Below, piece by piece: positions 44,901 through 52,234 of a stretch of DNA of 64,000 bases (positions are counted from its first letter, which is position 1; each line of letters begins with the position of its first letter). The translations under genes were made by a program, and so were the position numbers. Under the pieces are notes generated by a model. The model was given only the letters and a program-made list of their open reading frames with translations. It searched no databases and was not told where the DNA came from. Origin of the DNA: Chloroflexota bacterium (GTDB lineage: Bacteria > Chloroflexota > Anaerolineae > Anaerolineales > UBA4823); NCBI GenBank assembly GCA_029265355.1, contig JAJUJL010000013.1:1-64000 (forward strand). The letters run 5' to 3'.

Positions 44901-45755
44901 ATGGACATGATTGCCCGAAGAAATGCCGGTATCATCTGCCATGCCAAGATATTGGCCGCGGGTGACGGGTGTGCCCGGGACGCGCAAGGCTTCTGGGATG
45001 GTATCTTGTGCAAAATGCAGGTAAAGCTGGTAACTGACCGGGCTGGTGGTGTCATCACGCAAGATCAGGTAGTTGCCCGGTGTGCTTGGGTCGCCGTTTT
45101 GCTGCGTCCAGCGCGCCATGTGCACGACGCCAGATTTTGCTGCGTGAACCGGGAACAGGCCGCTCGGATAGGGGCCAGCGAAGTCGAAGGCGTAGTGCGC
45201 CTTACCGGAGGCGTCGTAGGCATCGTGATGGGTGCTCTGGGTCATGTATAGGGTAGTTCCAGCGGCAAAAGGCAAGCGGTAACCCGTGAAGGCAGCTTCT
45301 GGGAGCACAGGCGTTTCGGCGGCAGCGCGCATCAGCCAGTCAGCTTTATCTGTCGGCGACATCAGCTCATCGGGTAAGGAGGCGAGCGCCTCCAGCCACC
45401 CACTATCGCCGGGTAGCAGGACCCGCCAGCGGTTCTCGATGAACTTTACGATGGCTAAACCAGGTTCCAATGGCACCGGTTGGCCTGTTTCTGGATCGAT
45501 GGGCGTCAACTCTACCGAGGCGCTTTTCTGATCATTCGCGATGCGTACGGGATCCAACCGGGTTTCATACATGAGATAAGGCAGCACCATCTCCTGCTGT
45601 GCGCGGATCGCAGATTGAATGGCAGCCCGGATTTGCCCCTCGATGCCAGGCTCAGGCGGCGGCGTCGGCTGCGCAGCCATGCCGGGGGAGAGCGCCAGGC
45701 CAACCATGCCCAACAGGATCAAGCTAGTGATCAATAAAGATATGAATTTCAACAT
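41928..45755 (-). CDS. giant secreted M23-type peptidase-domain protein with beta-gamma-crystallin, MAM-like and PPC domains
   Basis: This 1275-residue exported protein has a signal peptide in residues 1-28. An M23/LytM-like domain at about 160-310 carries the zinc ligands in HYAFDFAGP and NHVHFHVH. Ig-like repeats follow. A beta/gamma-crystallin-like pair lies at about 460-545 (VALFSGADFSGACTTL, ATLFSQDNYTGRGETF). A MAM/immune-inhibitor-A-like sandwich occupies about 640-810 (GWFIDDISIS). Two bacterial pre-peptidase C-terminal (PPC) domains enclose FN3-like domains, and the tail reads IYLPVVGR. It may cut peptidoglycan or be a non-peptidoglycan metalloprotease; Chloroflexota often lack typical murein. 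AAGGA lies before the ATG. Confidence 0.82.
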   Translation of the reverse strand: MLKFISLLITSLILLGMVGLALSPGMAAQPTPPPEPGIEGQIRAAIQSAIRAQQEMVLPYLMYETRLDPVRIANDQKSASVELTPIDPETGQPVPLEPGLAIVKFIENRWRVLLPGDSGWLEALASLPDELMSPTDKADWLMRAAAETPVLPEAAFTGYRLPFAAGTTLYMTQSTHHDAYDASGKAHYAFDFAGPYPSGLFPVHAAKSGVVHMARWTQQNGDPSTPGNYLILRDDTTSPVSYQLYLHFAQDTIPEALRVPGTPVTRGQYLGMADDTGISSGNHVHFHVHLNPDSYWGQSVDIKFEDVDINDGRPRITDDLPYCDWPGDVCTATRNTYLSLNYPPSDPNPPQGSITSPANESAVASSTIFLQGWSADDTLPVYARFRAFYNNTWKTISPEFTTPTFSYTWDICAAGLPDGPLAIALELRDSAGNYAPGLPGLIHLVKNYTCAPAPPACQVGTNQVALFSGADFSGACTTLSTGSYGPTTLSSLGASSAASIQVGNGMMATLFSQDNYTGRGETFFASDPSLADNRIAASVVRSLKIAPISTPAVPRLVWPANGASFSTAYPSLSPTWQDAGGGAEFRVRLDGVDLPWQKDTSLLPAAYPQGVHTWQVQARNSAGVSAWSETRSFTVGPPGPNPLTVSAPYSENFEVRDIPWINSNTWDLTDLQNHTTGGSVAWSYDTGSAVGYDTGAPNTGYLTSPFITISSTGYYLRFWYRYETEGPGLHWDRRWLQITTDNSTYANLLQLSDDAPNVWLQSPAIDLSAYAGQTIRLRFLFETLDAYLNGYAGWFIDDISISASAPPACPGGGEPNNTPIQALALAYGETISGVICPGGDVDYFRFSGQAGDVVAAAAHAQVNGSPLDTYLFLLGADGTSPIAQNDDLVTGEQTDSALQHQLAQSGDYYLKLRAWDHPSAGGASYTYSLNLYRDADDPQVNFLNLASGSALPAAMPLLVQAQASDSASGLDRLEFYWHSNDWLAGTWKLFGSDQDGSDGWSASLDLSAVPEQSGLALALLAYDRAGNVAPAVAWRLSLDRTPPVSALQALPPVNGSTVLNPTWSASDNLTGLHYFDLQVQIDNGTWQDAILGIPGEQRQAFIVGQPGGLYAFRLRATDLSGNAELYPASAETVTLITATPCNALDAYEADDTIAQAKTGPMPSTQVRTLCSGSSGVDQDWLRLDVQAGKPLVVSAHPLSGATSTRLRLYAADGATLLTEVNPSGFSQAAVLRWTPTTTGSLFLQVTHPVPGAYGSSLGYQLYLGTRPIYLPVVGR

Positions 45756-45949
45756 TCATTTCATCCTTGGCAGAGGAGATCGTCTCAAACGGTTTCCTGA
45801 ACAGCACATCCATGCGCTGCGCCCCTGAGAAGGGTTGGCTTGAGACGCGTCACCCAGTTATTTTAACCTTGAACTTTTCCCCCTGCAAAACCAGTTTCCT
45901 ATCCTAAATGCAATGAATGGCTGGCGGTCTGCTGGTATAATTTTGGCGT
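45756..45949. promoter_or_regulatory. divergent promoter region with extended -10 for the FN3-like gene
   Basis: On the plus strand, TGGTATAAT at 45933-45941 is a perfect extended -10 (TGnTATAAT) ending eight bases before the ATG at 45950. Transcription would start at about the start codon, so the mRNA is likely leaderless or nearly so. No clear -10/-35 pair is seen for the divergent minus-strand gene. Confidence 0.5.
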
Positions 45950-46543
45950 ATGAAAAACCCCCCGCGTTTCTTGATGATTTTTTCTGCATTGATGATCATC
46001 GTCGGGTTCACCCTTGGGGTCTACGCCTGGCGAGACTTTCAAAAAGTGGCGATCGTGGTGGAATGGTCGACGGCCTCAGAGCTGAGCACGGTGGGCTTTA
46101 ATATTTACCGCAGCGAAAGCAAGGATGGCCCATATCAGAAAATCAACCAGGAGCTGATCCCTGCTTCCACGGATCCACTTGGCGGGGGGGATTACAGCTA
46201 CCGAGACACCACGGTGACGGCAGGAACGACCTACTTTTACCAGCTCGAAGATGTTGATTCCAGCGGAAGCAACGAAAGATACGGACCAATTCAAGTTGTC
46301 GCTCAGCGCAGCGGTGTGTTGGAGCTGGTTTTGGCAGGTGGGTTAATCCTGGTTTCCACTTTCAGCTTTTACACCAGCCTGCCGCGCAAGCGCAAGGTAG
46401 ATGTGACCGAGTTAATCCCCGCACCGATGATCGCAGACGCTGCGGTTGAGGGAGAGATCGGTGAACCAGGCGAAACGGATAAAGAGCGCAGCGAAGGCGC
46501 TTCTGGCGCGCCGGGGAGCATGGCGAAGCAAGACCTGGGATAA
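45950..46543 (+). CDS. membrane-anchored FN3-like protein (first of two paralogues)
   Basis: This 197-residue protein has an N-terminal membrane helix (about 7-26). An FN3-like beta domain (about 33-125) follows, with VVEWSTASELSTVGFNIYRS and YFYQLEDVDSSGSNERYGP. A second helix (about 128-148), a basic stop and an acidic cytosolic tail end it. The beta domain would lie outside the membrane. The protein at 52582-53499 has the same arrangement and the same motifs, so the two flank the peptide/protease cluster as paralogues. No catalytic motif is seen. Confidence 0.78.
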   Translation: MKNPPRFLMIFSALMIIVGFTLGVYAWRDFQKVAIVVEWSTASELSTVGFNIYRSESKDGPYQKINQELIPASTDPLGGGDYSYRDTTVTAGTTYFYQLEDVDSSGSNERYGPIQVVAQRSGVLELVLAGGLILVSTFSFYTSLPRKRKVDVTELIPAPMIADAAVEGEIGEPGETDKERSEGASGAPGSMAKQDLG

Positions 46544-46574
46544 TTATTTCGCAAATTCCTCCGCTTCCAACGTT

Positions 46575-47387
46575 ATGAACAATCTTTCTCCTGCTGCTGG
46601 AATGGCAATTCAGATTGCGAATCTCAAAGTGCATCTGGATTGTGATAACCAGAGCGTTATGGCATCCCTGGGATGGCGTTACCAGCGGTTCATATCAAGC
46701 AGCCAGGAACCAGCCCTGCTCAACATACAACTGATAGTAGATGATAACAGTGCAAGCTGCGACCTGGCAAGCGCCGTGCTCGAATACAACGCTGGGCTGA
46801 TCAGTATTCGAGGGCAGAGGTGCACAGGCTGGATCGACCTGGAAAATCGGCGCAGCGCGCTGGATTTGCGCAGTAAACATGCAGTGGAAGAGATCGATTA
46901 CTTCTTGCGCATCGTCTTTGCCTGGTTGAGTTTCAGAAAGGGGGGCATATTGTTCCATGCCGCGGGCGTTCGCTGTCATGGGTTGGCCTACGTGTTCTTT
47001 GGCCCCTCCGGCGCGGGAAAAACCACAGCAGCGCGTTTTTCTTCACCCTACGAAGTGCTGAACGATGATTTGCTGTTGCTGGCGCCTGACGGGGATCACT
47101 GGTGGGTTGCCTCTACACCCTTCACGAATCCGACCCAGGTCGCGCCAGCGCCTGGAGGCGCTCCGCTGGCGGGGCTTTACCGACTGGTGAAGGACGAGCG
47201 AGTGTTTCTCGAAGATCTCGGCGCGGCGGAGGCTGTCGCTGAGATATTGGCCTGTGTGCCAATCCTGACAAGCGTGCCGGATTTCGCCGTAGCTCTGCTG
47301 GACCGCTGCCGGAGCCTGGCTGGTGCTGCGCCTGTTTTCCAGTTACATTTCCGGAGGGATCACACTTTTTGGGAGTTGCTGCAGTGA
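46575..47387 (+). CDS. HPr-kinase-like (HprK-related) ATPase
   Basis: This 270-residue protein has a Walker A loop GPSGAGKTT at about residues 143-151. A conserved LLFHAAGV-like strand precedes it (ILFHAAGVRCHG), and NDDLLLL at about 163-169 matches the acidic region of HprK. There is no N-terminal regulatory domain as in true HPr kinase. Such proteins are known in peptide clusters, for example the kinase that phosphorylates the lasso peptide paeninodin. The ATG at 46575 is chosen; an in-frame TTG at 46446 would overlap the previous gene. It lies 141 bases before the 47-residue peptide gene. Confidence 0.8.
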   Translation: MNNLSPAAGMAIQIANLKVHLDCDNQSVMASLGWRYQRFISSSQEPALLNIQLIVDDNSASCDLASAVLEYNAGLISIRGQRCTGWIDLENRRSALDLRSKHAVEEIDYFLRIVFAWLSFRKGGILFHAAGVRCHGLAYVFFGPSGAGKTTAARFSSPYEVLNDDLLLLAPDGDHWWVASTPFTNPTQVAPAPGGAPLAGLYRLVKDERVFLEDLGAAEAVAEILACVPILTSVPDFAVALLDRCRSLAGAAPVFQLHFRRDHTFWELLQ

Positions 47388-47446
47388 CCGGTGGGTGATA
47401 TTACTCGACATTACATAATTATTAAGATTACATGACAAATTGATGC

Positions 47447-47475
47447 TTGCATTACAAACAAAGTTCGGTTAAAAT
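47447..47475 (+). promoter_or_regulatory. promoter of the peptide gene
   Basis: TTGCAT (47447-47452) and TAAAAT (47470-47475) are spaced by 17 bases in strongly AT-rich DNA. The peptide start codon lies 53 bases downstream. The upstream stretch 47411-47460 repeats attacat/ttaca several times, a possible regulator site. Confidence 0.55.
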
Positions 47476-47528
47476 GGGATAAGCGTGGGCCGGAATTATT
47501 CGACGGATGTTTCATTATGGAGGCGACA

Positions 47529-47672
47529 ATGGAAAATGACGAACGGAAACCCTATAGCAAACCTGGAATTATTCAAGAACTCGATTTGGAAACTCGCGCA
47601 GGATCTCCCCTCAGCATTCCGAATCCGTTCGACCTGACCGATCCGGCGGCGCCGGGAACCGACGGCGACTGA
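47529..47672 (+). CDS. 47-residue peptide, candidate RiPP precursor
   Basis: This short gene encodes 47 residues and has an excellent GGAGG ribosome binding site five bases before its ATG. The N-terminal part contains KPYSKPGIIQELDLETRAG, where YxxPxI followed by a Glu/Leu-rich stretch resembles the YxxPxL leader motif that PqqD-like recognition elements bind in lasso-type precursors. After RAGSPL the C-terminal part is Pro-, Asp- and Ala-rich (SIPNPFDLTDPAAPGTDGD) with no cysteine. It has its own promoter and terminator and sits between an HprK-like kinase and a C25 peptidase, four genes from a PqqD protein. The precursor role is inferred; the cleavage site is unknown. Confidence 0.72.
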   Translation: MENDERKPYSKPGIIQELDLETRAGSPLSIPNPFDLTDPAAPGTDGD

Positions 47673-47678
47673 TCGCGT

Positions 47679-47788
47679 CGGCTGAGGCAACTCAAAGCAG
47701 GTCGGCGAGGCCGCACGCAGCCTGAGCTTTGATGGTGGTAGAAGCCATCCCATAGATACTAATCGCGGCACGCTTGGTGGTGAAACAT
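47679..47788 (+). other. structured 3' untranslated region or small RNA downstream of the peptide gene
   Basis: Between the peptide stop and the terminator lie two further stem-loops. The first is tcaaagc/gctttga (47692-47698 with 47726-47732), enclosing AGG/CCT and CGGC/GCCG inner stems. The second is atggt/gccat (47732-47736 with 47744-47748). I do not recognise a riboswitch class. It could stabilise the peptide mRNA, be a small RNA, or control the C25 gene 160 bases downstream. Confidence 0.4.
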
Positions 47789-47790
47789 TT

Positions 47791-47831
47791 GGCGAGCTTC
47801 GTCGTTTTCCGCGAAGCTCGCCTTATTTATA
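47791..47831 (+). terminator. intrinsic terminator after the peptide gene
   Basis: A perfect 11-bp stem (ggcgagcttcg/cgaagctcgcc, arms 47791-47801 and 47812-47822) is followed by TTATTTATAAAT. It makes the peptide transcript monocistronic, or a partial terminator ahead of the protease gene. Confidence 0.85.
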
Positions 47832-47947
47832 AATTAGGTGGTGCGCGCTTCAGCCGGGTTTGATGCTTCCGGCCAAAGGCATCAGTCCATTTTGTTTGAA
47901 CTGGCGAACGTGATCATGTGGTGGATGAAGCGTAATCAGGATGAGCG

Positions 47948-50900
47948 ATGCTGAATAAACTCTTGTCGGTTGTATTGATATTGGGCTTACTGATCATACC
48001 CCATTCCGGCACCCATGCGGTGAGCGAAGAGGCTGGTTTTACGATGCGCGTCCACCAAGGCAATCCAGTCGAAATCGCACTCGATTTTATTGTGCGGAAT
48101 TATGACCTGCAAACGATCTATCTGGATGGCGAGAGCTATACCAGCCTCATGTTCGAGGGTCAAAGCGAGCTGGTGACTGTATCTGGTTATGAAATGCCAG
48201 TGATGACCAAGGTACTGGTTGCGCCTCCATCCGGCGATTTTTCAATCGATTATCAAGCGAATAACACCACACGGATAAAGACCAGACACCCGCTGGCGCC
48301 AGCTTTGCAACCCGTGGAGCTCGATGATGATCTGACTGCGGGGAAAAGCGCGCGCCTCCCCCAAGCATTGGAACAAGTCGATGGCCTTCTGCCGGCTGAG
48401 GCTGTGCAGGTGGAAGAGGCCTGGGTGCGTGAGTACAGGCTGCTTGCCATCAAGGTATTTCCATTACAATACGACGCCTCTCAACATGAGCTCGTTTTTA
48501 GCTCGCACGTGCAGGTCAAAATCGCCTTCGCCAGTAACGTGGCGTCATCTATCGACGCGGCTTTAGAAATATCAGACCCACGCAGCGATCCCTTCCTGGC
48601 AAGTTTGCTACCAGTGGTCGAAAATCCTGAGATGTTGGAGAGCTGGCGAGCCGCGGCAGGCGCCAGCGCTGTTTCAACATCTGCGGTGCAAAGTATCTCG
48701 GCTGCGCCACGCTACCGCATTGCGATTGATCAGGATGGGCTTTACCGCATGACTTACGCTGAGCTCTTAGCTGCGGATGTGCCCGTCGCCAGCATTGACC
48801 CACAGACGTTTCAGCTAGACAGCCAGGGGCGCCAGGTGGCGCTGTATGTCTCGAACAATGACGGCAATCCGGCGGTCTTCTCTCCGGGCGAATACCTGGC
48901 ATTTTATGGGCAAAGATTTCGAGGGGACCGCCTGGCGCAGCAGTTTGCCGCAGAGAATGCACATTTTTATACCTATTGGAAACAACTGAGCGATGGCAGC
49001 CAGGTTCTGTGGAAACCTGAGATGAATGCCGAAATGTTCGAAAAATACACGCGCACGAACGTGTACTGGTTGAGCTACAACCAGGAGAATCCGCTGCGCA
49101 TGCCTGCACTCGACGGCGCGCCGGGAAGCGCGCCGGTTGCGAGCCACTACACGGCAGTGGCGCGCGCCGAGCAGGATCGCTTCTGGCGAACAACGCATTT
49201 CACCTCCGAGGACACATTCTTTTGGGAAGACAGCGGCTTTCCAGCGCGCACCGCTCTGAGTTTTGGCGCGCAGCTCAGCGCAGTGGCCTCCGGAACGTTC
49301 ACCGCTACGCTCAAAGGCGAAGTTGTGGCGATGACCTCGAACCTGTCTGCAGGCCCGGATCACCACACGCAGTTTTTTATCAACGATTCGACCTTCAGCG
49401 GTGCACCCGTGTTGGATAAATTCTGGGAAGGGCGCAGTGCGCTGGCATTCGAAGCGCTTTTCCCACAGAGTAAATTGATAGAAGGCGCCAATCAGCTCAA
49501 TATGAAAATCATCCCCACGGCGGCGGTGCCTAACGAGCGGCTGCTGTTCAACTGGTTCGAGATTCACTATGCCAGGCTCTTCCAGGCGGAAGGGGACGCT
49601 CTGGAGTTCAGCATGAGTCAGGCCGGGCCGTGGAAATTCGAGATCTCCGGATACAGCAGTGGGGACCTTGGGGTGATGGAGATCAGCTCCGTCTACACCC
49701 CCACCTGGATCACCGGCGGCCAATATTCATCTGGCGTGTTGAGTTTCGAGAGCAACCAGCCGGCTGGCGCCAGGTACTATGCCGGGCGCTTCATCGATTT
49801 GAGCGCGGAGCAAATTGTGCTGACGATGCTGCCGGACCTCTCCAGTGCGGCAGATTATGCGATCATCACCCACAAGGATTTCCTGGCAGCCGTGCAGCCG
49901 TTAGCCGATTACCGCGCCAGCAAGGGCCTGGATGTCAAGGTGATTGACCAGCAAGAGCTGTACAACGCCTTCACTTACGGCATCTTTCACCCTCTGGCGG
50001 TGAAAGAGTTTCTGCGCTATGCCTTTGCCAATTGGAGCAAACCTCCGCGATACGTGCTCTTGGTCGGCGATGGGCATTGGAATTTCCACGGTTCGCCGAT
50101 TTACGCCTCGACCTCCAACTACTTCCCACCCAACCTTTCCTGGGTGGATCCCTGGCAGGGCGAGGTGGACAGCGCTAACCTGCTGGCGAATGTGGTTGGC
50201 AGCGATATCTTGCCGGATGTGATGATCGCTCGCCTGCCGGTCAATAACGCCCAAGAAATCGCTGACTACACAAGCAAACTGATCAATTACGAAGCCCAAG
50301 GAGTTCAAACCTGGCAGCGCAACCTGTTGTTCGTGGCTGACAATGTGCCAGATGCAACCGGCGATTTTGTCTACTTTTCGGATGCGATCGCTGCAGATTA
50401 CCAACGCCCTGGCTTTGTGACGTCCAAGATTTATGAGAACGATTATGGTTGTCCGACAGTGAACGGGAATTTATGCCCGGAGGTGAACTATGCGATCACC
50501 TCGACACTCTCCTCTGGCGGGGCGCTGCTGGTTTCCTTTATCGGGCACGCTTCCCTGGATCGTTGGACACATGAGCATATCTTTCTCAATCGCAACCGGA
50601 CCTTCCCGGCAATGACGCTGGCGAGCAGCATATCCACGCTGAACAATGGCGATCGCTTGCCGGTGATTCTTTCCATGACCTGCCTGGATGGCTATTGGAT
50701 CTATCCGGATAATCTCTCTGACCCATCGCGAACGATTGGTCCACAAAGTTCGATCATCGAAGATCTGCAACGGGTGGGAGGAAAAGGCAGCGTGGGCGCC
50801 TTTTCACCCACCGGATTGGGCGTGGCTACCGGTCATGATGCGCTGGAGCGCGGATTTCTTGATGCACTGTTCGTGGCGGGCAACTGGGAACTCGGCGCGG

Positions 50901-51676
50901 CAACCCAATCTGCAAAGATGCGCCTGTACCAGTCCGGCTCGAATTTCGATTTACTGAATACCTTCACGATATTTGGGGATCCTGCCCTGCAAATGCGCAG
51001 CCCACACAATGTAGCGGTGACGCCGAGCAATTCTGAACTGGCCACATTGCCGGGCGGCAGCGTTGTATTTAGCCTGCAAGTCAACAATACCGGATTAGTG
51101 GAAGATACCTTCGATATTGCGCTAGGTCCATCCGCCTGGCAGGTGAGTGCGCCAGCCCAAATAGGACCGCTCTCTCCCGGAGAAAGCACGACCCTCCAGG
51201 TGATGGTCATGATACCTTCTGGGACGCCGATCGGGAGCAGCGACAGCGTGGATGTCGCCTTGATCTCGCAGGGCAACCGGGCGCGACGCAGCAGCTCTAC
51301 CTTGACGACCCGCGCGAACGAATATTTCGCGACCTGGCAACCAGCTTCTGCGAGTAAGCTGGCTGTTTCGGCAAGCCCAGTGATTTATGAATTGACATTA
51401 ACGAATGCTGGATTTGAGGCAGATAGTTATCACCTGACGCTCAGCGGTAACTCCTGGCCGAGTGTCATCGTCACCGGCGCTCTGGTGGAGAATGTTTTTC
51501 CGGGATACAGCCGCACGGTACGGGTGGAGGTCACGGCGCCAGCGGGCAGCGCAAGCCTGCAACAAGACCAGGTGGTGATCACTGCAAACTCGATAAATGA
51601 ACCATCATTTGCCATTGAGGCAACCCTGACTACCGTGGTTGCTTATAAAACCTTTCTGCCGGTAATTGTCAGGTAA
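47948..51676 (+). CDS. C25 (gingipain-like) cysteine peptidase, large secreted form
   Basis: This 1242-residue exported protein has a signal peptide (about 1-25) and a long propeptide-like N-terminal region (to about 600). A C25 catalytic domain follows with the His/Cys dyad H867 in SFIGHASLDRW and C912 in LSMTCLDGYW, preceded by YVLLVGDGHWN. Two Ig-like/BACON-type C-terminal domains (about 1010-1230) and the tail TFLPVIVR complete it. Gingipains are surface or secreted proteases matured by propeptide removal. It lies downstream of the peptide gene and just upstream of the S26 and PqqD genes, so it may process the peptide or surface proteins. That role is inferred. Confidence 0.85.
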   Translation: MLNKLLSVVLILGLLIIPHSGTHAVSEEAGFTMRVHQGNPVEIALDFIVRNYDLQTIYLDGESYTSLMFEGQSELVTVSGYEMPVMTKVLVAPPSGDFSIDYQANNTTRIKTRHPLAPALQPVELDDDLTAGKSARLPQALEQVDGLLPAEAVQVEEAWVREYRLLAIKVFPLQYDASQHELVFSSHVQVKIAFASNVASSIDAALEISDPRSDPFLASLLPVVENPEMLESWRAAAGASAVSTSAVQSISAAPRYRIAIDQDGLYRMTYAELLAADVPVASIDPQTFQLDSQGRQVALYVSNNDGNPAVFSPGEYLAFYGQRFRGDRLAQQFAAENAHFYTYWKQLSDGSQVLWKPEMNAEMFEKYTRTNVYWLSYNQENPLRMPALDGAPGSAPVASHYTAVARAEQDRFWRTTHFTSEDTFFWEDSGFPARTALSFGAQLSAVASGTFTATLKGEVVAMTSNLSAGPDHHTQFFINDSTFSGAPVLDKFWEGRSALAFEALFPQSKLIEGANQLNMKIIPTAAVPNERLLFNWFEIHYARLFQAEGDALEFSMSQAGPWKFEISGYSSGDLGVMEISSVYTPTWITGGQYSSGVLSFESNQPAGARYYAGRFIDLSAEQIVLTMLPDLSSAADYAIITHKDFLAAVQPLADYRASKGLDVKVIDQQELYNAFTYGIFHPLAVKEFLRYAFANWSKPPRYVLLVGDGHWNFHGSPIYASTSNYFPPNLSWVDPWQGEVDSANLLANVVGSDILPDVMIARLPVNNAQEIADYTSKLINYEAQGVQTWQRNLLFVADNVPDATGDFVYFSDAIAADYQRPGFVTSKIYENDYGCPTVNGNLCPEVNYAITSTLSSGGALLVSFIGHASLDRWTHEHIFLNRNRTFPAMTLASSISTLNNGDRLPVILSMTCLDGYWIYPDNLSDPSRTIGPQSSIIEDLQRVGGKGSVGAFSPTGLGVATGHDALERGFLDALFVAGNWELGAATQSAKMRLYQSGSNFDLLNTFTIFGDPALQMRSPHNVAVTPSNSELATLPGGSVVFSLQVNNTGLVEDTFDIALGPSAWQVSAPAQIGPLSPGESTTLQVMVMIPSGTPIGSSDSVDVALISQGNRARRSSSTLTTRANEYFATWQPASASKLAVSASPVIYELTLTNAGFEADSYHLTLSGNSWPSVIVTGALVENVFPGYSRTVRVEVTAPAGSASLQQDQVVITANSINEPSFAIEATLTTVVAYKTFLPVIVR

Positions 51677-51679
51677 AGC

Positions 51680-52228
51680 ATGGAGAGGTACAATCATCTG
51701 GCTCAAGAAATGGGGCAGGTTTACCTGGAAAAGGGAGGCTTGTTGCGCCTGACCGTCAGCGGCAGGAGTATGGCGCCGTTGCTGCTGCCCGGCGATATCT
51801 TGTGGTTCGAGGGGATTTCAACCGCCGATTTGCAGCCGGGCGACCTGGTTTTGGCGCGCCGCGCGGGCGAGATGGTCACACACCGCTTTCTGTACGCAGA
51901 TGGCTCGGGGTGGCATCTCAAAGGGGATGCCTGCAGCTTTCCAGATGCCGCATTCACTGAAGATGCGCTCATCGGACGAGCGGTGATACTGGAGCGCAAT
52001 GGTCGGAAGATCGATTTGAAAATCCCTGAGATGCAGGCCGCTGCAAGAAAAGTCCTGTGGTTTTCGAATTTGGAAGCGAACTTGTTTTCCACGGTCAAAG
52101 ATTTTTTGAGTAAAATATTGCCTTCGCAGCTAATACCCCGGACAAGGTTTTTGCAACGATTGATCGGTTCTCCATTCCGTTGGATAAACTACATGCTCTT
52201 GTCCCGGATTGTCTCTAAGGAGTCTTAA
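51680..52228 (+). CDS. S26-family (signal peptidase-like) serine protease
   Basis: This 182-residue protein has the catalytic Ser30 in VSGRSMAPLLLPGD. It has a His (H68 in VTHRFLY) at the general-base position, as in the ER/archaeal-type Ser-His signal peptidases, rather than the bacterial Lys. A KGDACSFPD segment matches the family KGDxxxxxD box. There is no clear N-terminal membrane anchor; a weakly hydrophobic C-terminal stretch is the only candidate. S26/S24-like proteins of this size are common in RiPP clusters. It starts three bases after the C25 stop and six bases before the PqqD gene. Confidence 0.82.
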   Translation: MERYNHLAQEMGQVYLEKGGLLRLTVSGRSMAPLLLPGDILWFEGISTADLQPGDLVLARRAGEMVTHRFLYADGSGWHLKGDACSFPDAAFTEDALIGRAVILERNGRKIDLKIPEMQAAARKVLWFSNLEANLFSTVKDFLSKILPSQLIPRTRFLQRLIGSPFRWINYMLLSRIVSKES

Positions 52229-52234
52229 GCAAAA

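Noticed and set aside
47496-47771. Minus-strand 91-codon open frame covering the peptide gene
   Set aside because: It lacks a ribosome binding site and domain-like composition, and it runs antisense through the peptide gene and its structured 3' region. The plus-strand peptide has promoter, ribosome binding site and terminator.
47673-47790. Known riboswitch class (for example cyclic-di-GMP) in the structured gap
   Set aside because: The stems do not contain the conserved core sequences of any class I can recall, so only a generic structured RNA is reported.
48549-49723. Long minus-strand open frames within the first C25 gene
   Set aside because: Composition is Arg/Cys/His-rich and typical of antisense shadows; the plus-strand C25 frame has clear catalytic motifs.
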